Origin: a virus
Virus record (IMG/VR): IMGVR_UViG_3300034066_000529
Location: 1 to 38,012 of that record
Direction: 5' to 3' (one strand)
DNA: 38,012 nucleotides
The notes under the pieces are model-generated. The model searched no databases and had not been told where the DNA came from. It saw nothing but the letters and a program-made list of their open reading frames with translations. Made by a program: the position numbers and the translations under genes. Of the stretch, positions 18,431 through 31,501 are shown piece after piece; position 1 is the first letter of the stretch; each line of letters starts with the position of its first letter.

Positions 18431-20547
18431 TGTCTGCTCTGGTTAAGATAGAAGGGTATAAGGATCTAGCCATAAAGATTGATCCAAACGGTACTGAAGG
18501 GGAGGTCGTGGAAATGCACGGCCTCCTTATCGTTTTACCAAAGAGGCCGCCAAAGAACCAGATCTTGTTTCACGACAAGAAGAAGGCGGACCAGCACTGG
18601 ACCAGACTTCCTGTCCCGCAGGAGATGTCTAGGATTAAAAGTTTTGACGAGTGGAATGAGAAGCCAGAAACCATTCGAGACAGGTATTCTTCGTTTATCG
18701 AGAAAGAGTTTGAATACCGACGTAATGGTGTGTGGTTCTACAACAATGGTGTTCCTACGTACATCACTGGCAGGCACTATATGTTTTTACAGTGGTCTAA
18801 AATCGATGTAGGGTTCCCCAGTTACTTTAGCTTTCAACGTGAAATATATATCCACCTGGCTGCGTGCGAAGTCGATCCCCGTTGTTTCGGTCAGCTATAT
18901 ACTAAATGTCGTCGCTCTGGCTACACTAACATCTGTTCTAGCATACTTGTGGACGAGGGTACGCAGGTTAGCGACAAGCTTTTGGGCATTCAGTCAAAGA
19001 CTGGTAAGGATGCTCAAGAGAACATCTTCATGAAGAAGGTCGTCCCGATCTTTACCAACTACCCTTGGTTCTTCAAGCCTATCCAAGACGGTACTACCAA
19101 CCCGCGTATGGAGTTGGCGTTCCGTGAGCCAGCCAAGAGAATTACCAAGAAGAACAAGACGACCACCGTTGGTGACGCTTTGAATACGGTGATCAACTGG
19201 AAGAACACCACGAACAACGCATATGACGGTGAGAAGGTTCACATATTGTATCTGGACGAAGCGGGGAAGTGGGAGAAGCCTACGGATATCAGAGAGGCGT
19301 GGAGGATCGAGCGTACATGTCTGCTGGTGGGTAACAAGATTATCGGAAAGGCTTTGGTAGGGAGTACGGTGAACCCTATGGATAAGGGCGGCGACGAATA
19401 CAAGCATTTGTGGAATGACAGCAATCCGCAGGAGCGTAACGCCAACGGAAGAACTAAAAGCGGTCTGTACAGAATCTTCATCCCCGCTTACCACGCGCTA
19501 GAAGGATTCTTCGACAAGTATGGGGAGGCGGTGGTAGAGAACCCAGAGTCGCCAGTAGAGAGTATCGAGCAGGGGATGTTTGTGACTAGCGGAGCAAAGG
19601 AATACCTGAAGAACGAAAGGGACGGGTTGAAGCACGACTCCTCTCAACTAAACGAAGTCATCAGGCAGTTTCCGTTTACGGAGGACGAGGCATTCAGGGA
19701 TAGCATTGACGGGAGCCTGTTCAACATCGGAAAGATCTACGAGCAAATAGAACACAACCAAGATATGTTCCCAAATCCTGTGGTAAAGGGCAACTTTATC
19801 TGGGAGAAGAAAGACGAGAAGGTAGTGTTCTCACCAGACATCAACGGAAGGTTCCGAGTTGCGTGGTTGCCCCCAGAAGAGGAACGATGTGTGGTGAATG
19901 AATATAGGGGTCAGCGTGTAGCCCCGTTTGCTGTTTACGGGTGTGGGGGCGTGGACTCGTATGACATCGACGCAACGCTAGACGGAAGGGGTTCGAAGGG
20001 TGCTATGCATATGTACAACAAGTTCTCTATGAACAGACCTAGCAATATGTTCGTTGTGGAGTATTCCTCTCGACCAGACCTTGCTAAGATCTTCTACGAG
20101 GATGTGTTGATGTGTGCGTTCTTCTATGGATATCCGCTGCTTATAGAGAACAACAAGTACGGTATCGTAAGGTATTTCGAGAGCAGGGGATATGACGGGT
20201 ATGTGATGGATAGACCAGACCACCTGCGTTCATCTTCTTCGCACGTCAACGTAAAGACGAAGGGCATCCCGTCAAACTCTCAGGACGTGATCCACGCGCA
20301 CGCGCAAGCGATAGAATACTACGTGCATAATCATGTGGGTATAAACTACGAGACAGGGGAACACGGAAATATGTATTTTGATAGGACGCTAGAGGAGTGG
20401 ATTGCCTTTAAGATCGACAAGCGAACCAAGTACGACTTGACAATCAGTTCTGGCCTAGCTCTTTTGGCTGCTCAGAAGCCAAATGCCAAGCCCAAAGCCG
20501 TATTCGATGACAAGGTATTCTTTAGGAAATATAGGGCAATAGGTTGA
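18430..20547 (+). CDS. terL: terminase large subunit, 705 aa
   Basis: The packaging motor, which cuts concatemers and pumps DNA into the head using ATP. The start is the ATG at 18430 (MSALVKIEGYKDLAIKIDPN); the open frame extends upstream into the lipoprotein gene. A deviant Walker A-like TKCRRSGYTNI lies near residue 160, Walker B HILYLDEAGKW near 270-280, followed by a motif III-like GSTVN. The C-terminal nuclease part has GCGGVDSYDIDATLDGRGSK with acidic residues, and later IENNKYGIVRYFESRGYDGY. The large size and motifs resemble TerL of crAss-like and related Bacteroidota phages. Confidence 0.88.
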   Translation: MSALVKIEGYKDLAIKIDPNGTEGEVVEMHGLLIVLPKRPPKNQILFHDKKKADQHWTRLPVPQEMSRIKSFDEWNEKPETIRDRYSSFIEKEFEYRRNGVWFYNNGVPTYITGRHYMFLQWSKIDVGFPSYFSFQREIYIHLAACEVDPRCFGQLYTKCRRSGYTNICSSILVDEGTQVSDKLLGIQSKTGKDAQENIFMKKVVPIFTNYPWFFKPIQDGTTNPRMELAFREPAKRITKKNKTTTVGDALNTVINWKNTTNNAYDGEKVHILYLDEAGKWEKPTDIREAWRIERTCLLVGNKIIGKALVGSTVNPMDKGGDEYKHLWNDSNPQERNANGRTKSGLYRIFIPAYHALEGFFDKYGEAVVENPESPVESIEQGMFVTSGAKEYLKNERDGLKHDSSQLNEVIRQFPFTEDEAFRDSIDGSLFNIGKIYEQIEHNQDMFPNPVVKGNFIWEKKDEKVVFSPDINGRFRVAWLPPEEERCVVNEYRGQRVAPFAVYGCGGVDSYDIDATLDGRGSKGAMHMYNKFSMNRPSNMFVVEYSSRPDLAKIFYEDVLMCAFFYGYPLLIENNKYGIVRYFESRGYDGYVMDRPDHLRSSSSHVNVKTKGIPSNSQDVIHAHAQAIEYYVHNHVGINYETGEHGNMYFDRTLEEWIAFKIDKRTKYDLTISSGLALLAAQKPNAKPKAVFDDKVFFRKYRAIG

Positions 20548-20552
20548 TTACG

Positions 20553-20560
20553 TATATTTG
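20553..20560 (+). promoter_or_regulatory. TATATTTG -7 box before the portal gene
   Basis: TATATTTG after the TerL stop, 29 nt before the portal ATG at 20590. No -33 TTG at the usual distance. Confidence 0.5.
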
Positions 20561-20589
20561 TGGGGTTACGTTTAGTATCTTCCCATATA

Positions 20590-22977
20590 ATGTACAACAA
20601 GGATAAGAAAAATACTGGCGGCTTTCCAGACCCCTTGGCCCCGATGGAGGTAAAGCAGTCGGAAGAATATGGCCTTCAGTATGCCAAAGCGATTGAGAAC
20701 CAGTGGGGTAAGTTAAACTCAACCGACTCTCTCTTCAGCCGTCGGAACGTGATGTTCGAGCGTTGTAGAAACTATGCTAACGGAACGCAAGACACTTCTA
20801 TTTACAAGAAGCTTCTGCATACCCTCGATCCAAATAGCAACGACGGCAGCCTTGTAAATTTGGATTATACCCCTGTTCCAATCCTTCCCAAGTTTAATCG
20901 GGTGGTGGTGAATAAGATCTTGTCTAGAGACCCCTATCCAAACCTTGAGGCAATTGATCCTCTGTCCTCTTCTGAGAAGAACAAGCGAAAGAAGGTTATC
21001 GAGTTGCAAGTTCAGTCTAGGCAGCAGCTTATCCAACTGAAGGAGCAGACGGGCATGGTGCTTGGGATGGAGCCAGAGCAAATCCCTGAGACGCTGGAGG
21101 AAGCTGAAATCTTCATGGGGACAAACGTCAAGACGGACGCAGAGGTGACAGCACAGATTGCTACGAACCTCACGCTGTCTTGGAATAACTTTAACGACAA
21201 CACGTACAGACGTTGTGTCAACGACCTGTCTAGCTTGGGTATGGCTGTAGCAAAGCGTAGCAACGATCCCAACTACGGCATCAAGGTTGACTATGTCGAC
21301 CCATCTAGATTCGTACACAGCTACACGGAAGACCCGAACTTTGACGACATCGTATACGGTGGTCACGTTAAAAGAATCACAATCAACGAGTTACGTAGAA
21401 TCTCCAACGGAAGTCTTGACGAAGAGAAGCTGAAGAAGATTGCTACGAAGGTTCGCAACCAGTATAACAACGATCCGTACAGCATTGACAAGTTCCATTA
21501 CGACGACAGACTCAAGCGTAACGTATATGGGTACGACGAGTACATGGTTGATGTTATGGACTTTGAGTTCTTGTCTGTAGACAATATGTACTTTGAAGAG
21601 AAGGAGAACAGATACGGCAATTCAAACTTCTTCTACAAGGGATTCGAGTACACCCCTAAGGCTGGGAGCGTATACGAGAGAAAGCCTAGCATGATGACGA
21701 TAACTACTGTCTATGCTGGTAGTTATATCCTTGGGTGCGAAGACTATCTCTTCAACTACGGAAGATCTATAAACGTCCCAAAAAACATCCACGACATCAC
21801 TAGGGCCAGGCTTTCATATTCTGTGATTGCTACGAACCTAACGAACATGATGCCTAAGGGAATGGTGGACAGCTGTATCGGCTTTGCTGATATGATTCAG
21901 CTGACTCATCTGAAGATCCAACAGGCTATCGCCAAGGCGAAACCAGACGGACTTATCATCGACATCGAAGGGCTGGAGAATGTGCAGCTTGGAAAGGGCG
22001 GTGAGATGCAGCCCTTGGACTTGCAGGACATCTACGAACAGACTGGTGTCTTCTACTACAGAAGCAAGAACCCTGAGGGAGGATTCCAGAACCCACCCAT
22101 CAGAGAGATAAATAATACAATCAGAAACATAAACGAGCTGATTGGAATCTACAACCATTATCTAAGACTGATTCGAGATGTTACTGGTATCAACGATGTT
22201 ATGGATTCTTCTTCCCCCAAAGGCGAAGCACTCGTTGGGGTTCGTGAACAGGCGCTCGCGGCTGCAAACAATGCTATCTATGATATCACGAATGCCGCTA
22301 TGGTTCTTTACAAGAAGGTCTGTGAGGATATTGTAAAGTGCGTGCAGATCCTCCCAAAGGATTCAGTTATCTACAGGGTATATGAGACTGCTATCGGGAA
22401 GGAGAACATGAGTATTATTACTTCATTTGAAGACCTCCCTATGTACAACTTCGGTGTGCAGGTGGTGAAGGATATGGAGGATAAGGATCGTCAGTACCTA
22501 GAGCAAAACATCCAGATCTCTTTGCAGCAGAAAGAACTGGACATTGAAGATGCTATTGCGATACGCAACATGAAGGATGTGAATCAGGCGGAACTGCTTT
22601 TGATTAGCAGACGCAAGAAGCGTATCCAGCGTATGCAGGACCAAGCAGAGCAGAACTCTAGGGTACAGGCTGAGTTGCAACAGCAGTCTGCTGCTGCGGC
22701 TTCACAGGCTAAGATGCAAGAGATGCAGATGCAAGCTCAGATCGAAGCGCAGAAGATCCAGTTGCAGACGGAGGCAGAAGCACAGCTTGAACAGCTTAGA
22801 CATCAGGGCCGTATGCAGGTGGAGATGCTCAAGGCACAGGCCATGCTTGGATTCAAGACTGACGAGAAGGATTTCAAAGAAAAGCTTGAGGTGTTCAAGG
22901 AAGACAGAAAAGATTCTCGTGTGGCAAAGCAAGCGCAAGAACAGAGCAGACTAATTGAACAAAGAAAAACAATATAA
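20590..22977 (+). CDS. portal protein, 795 aa
   Basis: Forms the dodecameric ring at the head vertex through which DNA passes. Placement next to TerL and its size support this; the central region (NNFNDNTYRRCVNDLSSLG, YVDPSRFVHSYTEDPNFDDI, DVTGINDVMDSSSPKGEALV) resembles portals of crAss-like and Cellulophaga podoviruses. The C-terminal 200 residues are a Gln/Met-rich coiled coil (QQSAAAASQAKMQEMQMQAQ), typical of the barrel domain of such long portals. The start is the ATG at 20590; an upstream GTG frame runs through the promoter and is not used. Confidence 0.85.
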   Translation: MYNKDKKNTGGFPDPLAPMEVKQSEEYGLQYAKAIENQWGKLNSTDSLFSRRNVMFERCRNYANGTQDTSIYKKLLHTLDPNSNDGSLVNLDYTPVPILPKFNRVVVNKILSRDPYPNLEAIDPLSSSEKNKRKKVIELQVQSRQQLIQLKEQTGMVLGMEPEQIPETLEEAEIFMGTNVKTDAEVTAQIATNLTLSWNNFNDNTYRRCVNDLSSLGMAVAKRSNDPNYGIKVDYVDPSRFVHSYTEDPNFDDIVYGGHVKRITINELRRISNGSLDEEKLKKIATKVRNQYNNDPYSIDKFHYDDRLKRNVYGYDEYMVDVMDFEFLSVDNMYFEEKENRYGNSNFFYKGFEYTPKAGSVYERKPSMMTITTVYAGSYILGCEDYLFNYGRSINVPKNIHDITRARLSYSVIATNLTNMMPKGMVDSCIGFADMIQLTHLKIQQAIAKAKPDGLIIDIEGLENVQLGKGGEMQPLDLQDIYEQTGVFYYRSKNPEGGFQNPPIREINNTIRNINELIGIYNHYLRLIRDVTGINDVMDSSSPKGEALVGVREQALAAANNAIYDITNAAMVLYKKVCEDIVKCVQILPKDSVIYRVYETAIGKENMSIITSFEDLPMYNFGVQVVKDMEDKDRQYLEQNIQISLQQKELDIEDAIAIRNMKDVNQAELLLISRRKKRIQRMQDQAEQNSRVQAELQQQSAAAASQAKMQEMQMQAQIEAQKIQLQTEAEAQLEQLRHQGRMQVEMLKAQAMLGFKTDEKDFKEKLEVFKEDRKDSRVAKQAQEQSRLIEQRKTI

Positions 22978-22979
22978 TC

Positions 22980-23429
22980 ATGGCTGGCAGAGTAAGTCTA
23001 GATAACGCAGATAAACTGGATATCGTCTGTAAGAAGGGGGATACGTTTAAGCTGAACCTGAAGTTGAAGGACAGCGATGGCGTTCCAATTGAACTCTCTA
23101 CCCTTGGGTATACGTTTGTGATGCAGGTTAGGGAGAAGAGTACGGTTACTACGTTCCCTGTAGAAATCGTGACGAAGGGCAATGTTATAATCAGTTCTCC
23201 TGATGCTATAGAGACGCAGGACATAAATGGTACTCAGTACACTAACAAGAGTTTTGATCCGATTACGGTTGATAATAGTGGCAACGTGTTGATTACCGCC
23301 AGCCATAACGTGATGAAAGACATCGTCCCTGGTAAGTACGTCTACGATATTCAGTCTGTAGTTGCTGGGGAATACAAGACAATTCTGAGGGGGGCATTTA
23401 TCGTGAACACCGACATAACTGAAGTGTAA
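22980..23429 (+). CDS. baseplate or fibre-attachment-type protein, 149 aa
   Basis: The pattern [20 protein letters not shown], then [12 protein letters not shown], and the C-terminal [20 protein letters not shown] followed by [10 protein letters not shown] resembles the N-terminal BppU-like / tail-fibre adaptor domain that precedes fibre genes in many phages. It probably links the fibres encoded downstream to the virion. It ends with its stop overlapping the next ATG (TAATG). Confidence 0.6.
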   Translation: MAGRVSLDNADKLDIVCKKGDTFKLNLKLKDSDGVPIELSTLGYTFVMQVREKSTVTTFPVEIVTKGNVIISSPDAIETQDINGTQYTNKSFDPITVDNSGNVLITASHNVMKDIVPGKYVYDIQSVVAGEYKTILRGAFIVNTDITEV

Positions 23430-24718
23430 TGCCGATCAATATCCTTGATACGGATTCTATTACAGTAGAGGTATCTATTCCTGCCGTCAGGGGTACAGAT
23501 GGGCCGACTGGTGCTACGGGGCCAACTGGTCCTGCTGGAGGTCCTATCGGTCCTACTGGGTCTACAGGCGCTACTGGCGCTGACTCAACTGTTGCTGGCC
23601 CTACTGGTGTTACAGGGGCTACTGGAGCAACTGGCGCGACAGGCGCTACAGGTGATACTGGCCTAACAGGAGCTACAGGCTCCACAGGGGCTACTGGTGC
23701 GACAGGTTCTACAGGCGCTACTGGTCCAACGGGAGCCACTGGTGCAACAGGTGTTGGTGGAACTCCAGGTGGAGTGACTAACTCTGTTCAGTTCAATAAC
23801 GGATCTGCATTTGCTGGTGGTACGTCCTTGGTTTGGATTGCTTCTACCTCTAGACTTGGGGTGAATGTTGCATCTCCAACTGTTTCGTTAGATGTAAGTG
23901 GAAACACCAAGATAAACGGAAAGCTAAACTTAAACACAGGCACAAATAATACGATAGCTGGTGATTCTGCTGGCAGCTCTATTACCACTGGGTCTGACAA
24001 TGTTTTCATTGGCACTGGATCTGGATTTTCTGTTACCAGCACTGGTAGTCAAAACACGTTTGTTGGGACATATGCTGGATTCAGGAACAATGCTACTTCA
24101 AACACTGCTGTTGGTATATATGCTTTTTATGGTGGATCATCAAGCAATAGTTCTTTTGATAATACTTGTGTAGGTAACGCTTCTTTGTTTAATGTCACTA
24201 GCACATATTTTAATACTTGTATTGGGACTAGAACTGGGTATAACATAACAACTGGAGCTAGCAATACAATAATAGGTCACTATGCTGGTGAGAACATAAC
24301 TACTGGTAGTAGCAATGTATTTCTTGGCAAAGGTGCTGGAGGACAAGAAACTACAGCATCAAACAAGTTATATATAGCTAACACAAACACAACTACCCCA
24401 TTAGTATATGGTGAGTTTGACAACTCTTTAGTTCGATTTAGAAACGTAGTTCAGATATATGGAACTGGCACAAGTTCTTCTAGTACCCCGTTGTATGTTC
24501 AAGACGGTAGCTCTGCAAACCTTCTTACAGTAAGAGCAGACGGGGCATTTGCATTTAAAGGAGGTACTGTGGGAGTTGCTCAAACAGGATACACCACGTT
24601 CACTAACCTAACCACTGATCGCACCTGTGATGCAGACACAGTGACTACAGCTGAGTTGGCTGACATTGTAGGTACGTTGATTGTGGATTTGAAAGCAAAA
24701 GGAATTATAGCGACATAA
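23429..24718 (+). CDS. collagen-like fibre with YadA-head-like C-terminal repeats, 429 aa
   Basis: A short N-terminal anchor ([18 protein letters not shown]), then a collagen-like GXT/GXP stretch at about residues 27-110 (triplets such as [12 protein letters not shown]), then a C-terminal part made of repeats like [20 protein letters not shown] and [19 protein letters not shown]. These resemble the left-handed beta-roll repeats of trimeric adhesin heads, also seen in tail fibres. A trimeric fibre is expected. The N-terminal anchor is shared with the next gene. No chaperone domain such as S74 is visible. Confidence 0.75.
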   Translation: MPINILDTDSITVEVSIPAVRGTDGPTGATGPTGPAGGPIGPTGSTGATGADSTVAGPTGVTGATGATGATGATGDTGLTGATGSTGATGATGSTGATGPTGATGATGVGGTPGGVTNSVQFNNGSAFAGGTSLVWIASTSRLGVNVASPTVSLDVSGNTKINGKLNLNTGTNNTIAGDSAGSSITTGSDNVFIGTGSGFSVTSTGSQNTFVGTYAGFRNNATSNTAVGIYAFYGGSSSNSSFDNTCVGNASLFNVTSTYFNTCIGTRTGYNITTGASNTIIGHYAGENITTGSSNVFLGKGAGGQETTASNKLYIANTNTTTPLVYGEFDNSLVRFRNVVQIYGTGTSSSSTPLYVQDGSSANLLTVRADGAFAFKGGTVGVAQTGYTTFTNLTTDRTCDADTVTTAELADIVGTLIVDLKAKGIIAT

Positions 24719-24721
24719 TAG

Positions 24722-27693
<2,972 letters not shown>

Positions 27694-27697
<4 letters not shown>

Positions 27698-28482
27698 TGT
27701 TCCTTAATGCAGTTGCTTCGGCAAGAAGAAGGTACCCAGTCATCACTAACGGGCTGAAGTTGTATCTGGATGCGTATAACCTCGACAGCTATTCGGGAAG
27801 CGGGAGCGTGTGGTATGACATCTCAAATAGTGCCTATAACTTTAACGTGGTAGGCGCTACATGGGCGGTTAGTGGTGGTCGAAGATATTTTGAATTAGAC
27901 GGAGTGAATGATTACATATGGGGTAATTCAGATACAACATTATTTGATATTACAACTTCAGGTTGGACATGGAGCATGTGGATGTATCATGTAACAGCCC
28001 CACAAGGTCTTGACGTACTTGTTAACGCTACATATAGTGGTTACTCTCCATATAATTTTGACCATAGAAACAATACAGGCAATACAGTAACTGGTAATGG
28101 TTGGGCAAGTATTATAGGGGCATCAGTGACTCCATATTGGGACAGAAGAACGGTTTATGCCCAAACAATTACAACAGGAACGTGGAGACACATTACCTTT
28201 ACATTTACTTACACAAGTGACACTGCATGCACGCTTAGAATATATATAAATGGAACACAAGTAGTTACTCAAAACCATACTTTAACAGCTGGGCAAAGCT
28301 GGACACAGGCAAATAACACATCAACTCGACCAATTTTAGGGGCATTTTATTTTGTTGGTTCTGCTACATTTGGTCGATTTAATAACATTAGAGTAGGCGA
28401 GTTGTTGAACTATAATCGCACACTATCTGCCACAGAAATAAGCGACAACTATAACTCAACCAAATCAAATTACGGATTATGA
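27694..28482 (+). CDS. LamG/concanavalin-like lectin domain protein, 262 aa
   Basis: The pattern [20 protein letters not shown], then [22 protein letters not shown] and the later [24 protein letters not shown] and [20 protein letters not shown] are the LamG/Laminin_G_3 fold signatures, which bind carbohydrate. Such domains occur on phage fibres and head decorations. It follows the collagen-like gene with its ATG in the previous stop (ATGATG at 27694). No catalytic residues are recognised. Confidence 0.75.
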
Positions 28483-28700
28483 ACTACTGGTATCATATCT
28501 ATAACATTAACGAATTAAACAATGTAAACTGGCTACAATTTAAACAGTTTATTAAATGGAACTTAACAGCAACGGAATTTTGTTTAGAGTATATAGAAGA
28601 GCCAGTTGATAAGACTGGTGTGTTAACCCGTGACGAGGCCGCTGAGTTGACTAAGACAGACGAGTGGCAGAATAACGACCCTAATCTTGGCCAAGTCTAA
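28479..28700 (+). CDS. hypothetical protein, 73 aa
   Basis: Not recognised. Aromatic-rich N-terminus ([20 protein letters not shown]) and a helical acidic C-terminus (TRDEAAELTKTDEWQNN). ATGA overlap with the LamG gene indicates coupling, so it may be a partner or chaperone for the lectin-like protein. Confidence 0.55.
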   Translation: MNYWYHIYNINELNNVNWLQFKQFIKWNLTATEFCLEYIEEPVDKTGVLTRDEAAELTKTDEWQNNDPNLGQV

Positions 28701-28705
28701 ATAAC

Positions 28706-28993
28706 ATGGAAAATAAAATATCCTCAATCCTAAAGAAGAACGGTTTGTCTGGGGTTAACAAACCCAAGGCTACCCCGTCTCACCCAACAAAGTCTCACGT
28801 AGTGCTGGCTAAGGAGGGTGGTAAAACAAAACTGATTCGATTCGGTCAGCAAGGCGTGTCTGGATCCCCGAAGAAACAAGGGGAGTCAGATGCGTATAGA
28901 AGCCGAAGAGAACGGTTTAAAGCACGCCATGCTAGCAACATAGCAAAGGGCAAGATGAGTGCTGCGTACTGGGCCAATAGGGTAAAATGGTGA
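28706..28993 (+). CDS. conserved basic phage protein, 95 aa
   Basis: The pattern SHVVLAKEGGKTKLIRFGQQ and then YRSRRERFKARHASNIAKGK, finishing AAYWANRVKW, matches a small phage family I recall with the core RFG...RR..F.ARH...YW...W. It is rich in Arg/Lys. Some related domains are called DUF5872; I am not sure of the name. It lies in the virion operon and probably binds DNA or another virion part. Confidence 0.7.
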   Translation: MENKISSILKKNGLSGVNKPKATPSHPTKSHVVLAKEGGKTKLIRFGQQGVSGSPKKQGESDAYRSRRERFKARHASNIAKGKMSAAYWANRVKW

Positions 28994-29007
28994 TGAATCA
29001 GTTTTAC

Positions 29008-29015
29008 TATTTTTG
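29008..29015 (+). promoter_or_regulatory. TATTTTTG -7 box
   Basis: TATTTTTG 7 nt before the ATG at 29023; fits TAnnTTTG. No -33 TTG seen. Weak evidence. Confidence 0.35.
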
Positions 29016-29022
29016 TAAAACA

Positions 29023-29229
29023 ATGGACATTAGCATCTACCAAATTATTGTTCTCGCTGCTGGGGTAGTGGGGGTATATGTAAAGCTCAACATAGAGATC
29101 AGCAAACTGTCTCTTCGTTTGGATATTCACGAGAAGCAAACTGTTCAATTACAGAACAGTATAGACAAATTACTGAAAGACGTTCAGGAGATCAAACTGC
29201 TTTTGGCAAGAAAGCAGATAGATGAATAA
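29023..29229 (+). CDS. small membrane protein with coiled coil, 68 aa
   Basis: One N-terminal transmembrane helix (ISIYQIIVLAAGVVGVYVKL) is followed by a long coiled coil (ISKLSLRLDIHEKQTVQLQN; SIDKLLKDVQEIKLLLARKQ). This is the layout of an inner-membrane spanin or an XhlA-like holin accessory protein, but no family match is certain. I start at ATG 29023, after a -7 box; an in-frame start further upstream is possible. It is the last gene before the beta-protein block. Confidence 0.5.
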   Translation: MDISIYQIIVLAAGVVGVYVKLNIEISKLSLRLDIHEKQTVQLQNSIDKLLKDVQEIKLLLARKQIDE

Positions 29230-29233
29230 TTTT

Positions 29234-29241
29234 TATATTTG
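29234..29241 (+). promoter_or_regulatory. TATATTTG -7 box
   Basis: TATATTTGCTG in a T-rich context, 19 nt before the ATG at 29261. The same TATATTTGCTG occurs at 35565. Confidence 0.5.
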
Positions 29242-29260
29242 CTGAAAATCCTACATAGTT

Positions 29261-29665
29261 ATGCCAACCACAAACGCAACAATCACTCTCTCTAGCGCGG
29301 ATCTTACGAACGATGTCCTTGCGCTGACGCAAACGACTCAGCTCAACAAGGCTGGAACGGTGACTGGTCTTGACCAGACCACTGGCGTTGGCCGCAAGCT
29401 CACAGCAGCCACGGCTCAATACACCCTTGCTGTTGCAAGCGGATTTGCCGATGACGGCGCTCATAAGGTTTACCTGAAGAACACCTCGTCTAACGCAGCA
29501 GAATACTTCCTCGTCACCATCAATACGCAGAACGTAGGCAAGTTGTACGCTAGCGACTGGGCATTCTTCCCATGGGGCGCTGTTGATGCTGCGACTGCTG
29601 ACATCAAGATCACCCCTAGCTCACCAAACATGACCCTGGAATATATGGTCATCTTCCAATCGTAA
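29261..29665 (+). CDS. putative minor virion protein, 134 aa, beta-rich (paralogue 2)
   Basis: MPTTNATITLSSADLTNDVL opens a Thr/Ala-rich beta protein with HKVYLKNTSSNAAEYFLVTI in the centre and FFPWGAVDAATADIKI near the end. It shares pattern with the genes at 8818 and 29672. Location two genes before the scaffold and capsid favours a head decoration or vertex protein. It is followed by the third paralogue 6 nt later. Confidence 0.6.
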   Translation: MPTTNATITLSSADLTNDVLALTQTTQLNKAGTVTGLDQTTGVGRKLTAATAQYTLAVASGFADDGAHKVYLKNTSSNAAEYFLVTINTQNVGKLYASDWAFFPWGAVDAATADIKITPSSPNMTLEYMVIFQS

Positions 29666-29671
29666 TCTATA

Positions 29672-30076
29672 ATGGCTACACTAAACGCATCGATCACAAT
29701 TCAAAGTCCAGACGTTCTTTCTAGCACGTTGGGCATTGCGGTTGGTGTGTCTGCCACTATAGACTCTGGAAGTCTGATCAAGTCTAAAGTCGCTGCCACA
29801 TCTACCTCTGGCGCTATTACTATCTACAAGGCTAATGACAAGTTGGATGCGGCTTACGTATTCATCAGAAACCTTGGCAACGAAAGAGAGAAATACGCTT
29901 TTGTGTTTTCTGATTCGGCAACGGACGACACTGTATTCTTGAAGATTGCTGGCGGGGAGTTTGCCTTCATGCCAGTCAAGAATGATGTTACGCTGAAGGC
30001 ATACGTTACTGAAGTGGATCAGATTGTAGAATACGGTGTGTTTGGATTGGATAGTTCATCAGTAACCTTAGCGTAA
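29672..30076 (+). CDS. putative minor virion protein, 134 aa, beta-rich (paralogue 3)
   Basis: MATLNASITIQSPDVLSSTL matches the start of the genes at 8818 and 29261, and the middle AAYVFIRNLGNEREKYAFVF, then FAFMPVKNDVTLKAYVTE, aligns with their KxIxxxN...EYF...PW block. Exactly the same length as its neighbour. A duplicated virion protein is likely; function unknown. Confidence 0.6.
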   Translation: MATLNASITIQSPDVLSSTLGIAVGVSATIDSGSLIKSKVAATSTSGAITIYKANDKLDAAYVFIRNLGNEREKYAFVFSDSATDDTVFLKIAGGEFAFMPVKNDVTLKAYVTEVDQIVEYGVFGLDSSSVTLA

Positions 30077-30083
30077 AGAAATC

Positions 30084-30419
30084 ATGCATCCATACGATCA
30101 AAATAGAAGTGCTAAGTCAATCTTAGTAGTTGCGGGAACTACAGCTACGGCTCCATCTGGAAGTTCATTCTACAAAATACAATCTGTAGGTGGAACTACA
30201 GCACTGACATTTACTGGTCTTGTTCCTTCAGCTGGAGCTATTTGTATCGGTACTACTGGACCTGGAAACTTGGGGGTATATGGAACTGCAACTGGAATCA
30301 CTGGAGCAACAGCTGTTTCGACTACTAATGTGTCAATTCCAGCTTCGGCTGGCCCAATCTATGGCAACTGGTCTCAGGTAAATATTCTTGCGGGCCAAGC
30401 CATAGCATACTTCGGTTAA
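30084..30419 (+). CDS. small Gly/Ala/Thr-rich virion-like protein, 111 aa
   Basis: Not recognised. After MHPYDQNRSAKSILVVAGTT it is composed of small residues (SGSSFYKIQSVGGTTALTFT; GTTGPGNLGVYGTATGITGA) and ends GQAIAYFG. It looks like a beta-barrel or fibre-tip module. It precedes the scaffold gene by 16 nt. Confidence 0.55.
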   Translation: MHPYDQNRSAKSILVVAGTTATAPSGSSFYKIQSVGGTTALTFTGLVPSAGAICIGTTGPGNLGVYGTATGITGATAVSTTNVSIPASAGPIYGNWSQVNILAGQAIAYFG

Positions 30420-30435
30420 TTTAATTCACCCATAA

Positions 30436-31494
30436 ATGGAAACTTTTGAGATTGTAAACTCTGCTGAAGAGCTGATCGCTAGCATGGAAAAAGAGGGGGT
30501 TGCCCCTATTGTTGAGGATCAGGTACAGGCAGAGCCTATTGTTGATGAGGGTCAAAGCGTTGACACTCAAGAATTTTTGACAGAAGAAACAAATCAACCG
30601 TACGTTGAAGAAACGGTAACCTCACCTAGCTTTTCTGAGGATGAAATTGAGAATGCAGTTGTAATGTACCTGAGCGAAAGGCTGGGTACGCAACTTGAAT
30701 CTCTTGACGACATCTTTCAGGCACAGCAAACAGGGGTTGACGAAAGGATCGAAGCAATCGCTCGATTTGTTCAGGAAACAGGTAGAGCGCCAGAAGACTG
30801 GTTCAGATATCAGTCCCTCAATCCATCCGAAATGGATGACTTGACGGCTGTGAGAGTCCAGATGGCTGCGGAATACCCTAACTTGTCTTATGACGAGATC
30901 AACACGTTGGTCTCTCACAAGTACAAGCTGAACCCTGAGATTTACGACGAGGGTGATGTTCGTTTGTCCACGCTTCAATTGAAGATTGATGGTCAGAAGG
31001 CAAAGGAATCTATTGACGGTATTCGCCGTCAGTACGAAGCCCCTGAACACCAACAGGCAGCCTACGAGCCAGAGAGCTTTGTTGACGATCAGTGGATCGC
31101 GAATATGTATCACGAAGTAGACACGTTTGAAGGAGTTGAATTTGACCTTGGGAACGGAAAGGCGTTCAAGTACGGGGTCGATGACAACTACAGAAACTAT
31201 CTCAAGCAAAAGGGCGAACGTTTAGAGAACTATTTCGATACGTACATTAGAAATGATGGGTCTTGGGACTATGATCTCTTGTCTTCCCACATGGCTGTAG
31301 TCGATAACATCGATGCAATCGTGAAGTCTGCTTATCAGCAGGGTCTTGGGGACGGACAAAGAAACATAGTGAACAAGGCTGCAAATGTTTCCGCTTCGGC
31401 CCCTCAGCAGCGAGTAAACACTGATTCTGACCCTATTATTGATCAGATATCTAAACTTATGGGGGTAAATAACACACTAACTTTTAAACTCTAA
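30436..31494 (+). CDS. putative capsid scaffolding protein, 352 aa
   Basis: It lies directly upstream of the major capsid gene (7 nt gap) and has the composition of a scaffold: very acidic N-terminal half (SAEELIASMEKEGVAPIVED; VDEGQSVDTQEFLTEETNQP), helical middle (DLTAVRVQMAAEYPNLSYDE) and a shorter basic, disordered C-terminal part (NKAANVSASAPQQRVNTDSD) ending near the likely capsid-binding end. No protease motif is seen. The assignment rests on position and composition. Confidence 0.65.
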   Translation: METFEIVNSAEELIASMEKEGVAPIVEDQVQAEPIVDEGQSVDTQEFLTEETNQPYVEETVTSPSFSEDEIENAVVMYLSERLGTQLESLDDIFQAQQTGVDERIEAIARFVQETGRAPEDWFRYQSLNPSEMDDLTAVRVQMAAEYPNLSYDEINTLVSHKYKLNPEIYDEGDVRLSTLQLKIDGQKAKESIDGIRRQYEAPEHQQAAYEPESFVDDQWIANMYHEVDTFEGVEFDLGNGKAFKYGVDDNYRNYLKQKGERLENYFDTYIRNDGSWDYDLLSSHMAVVDNIDAIVKSAYQQGLGDGQRNIVNKAANVSASAPQQRVNTDSDPIIDQISKLMGVNNTLTFKL

Positions 31495-31501
31495 CTAAAA
31501 A

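Noticed and set aside
7487-20578. 13-bp match TTACGTTTAGTAT at 7487-7499 and 20566-20578
   Set aside because: In a 38-kb AT-rich window several 13-mers are expected to recur by chance; there is no shared context.
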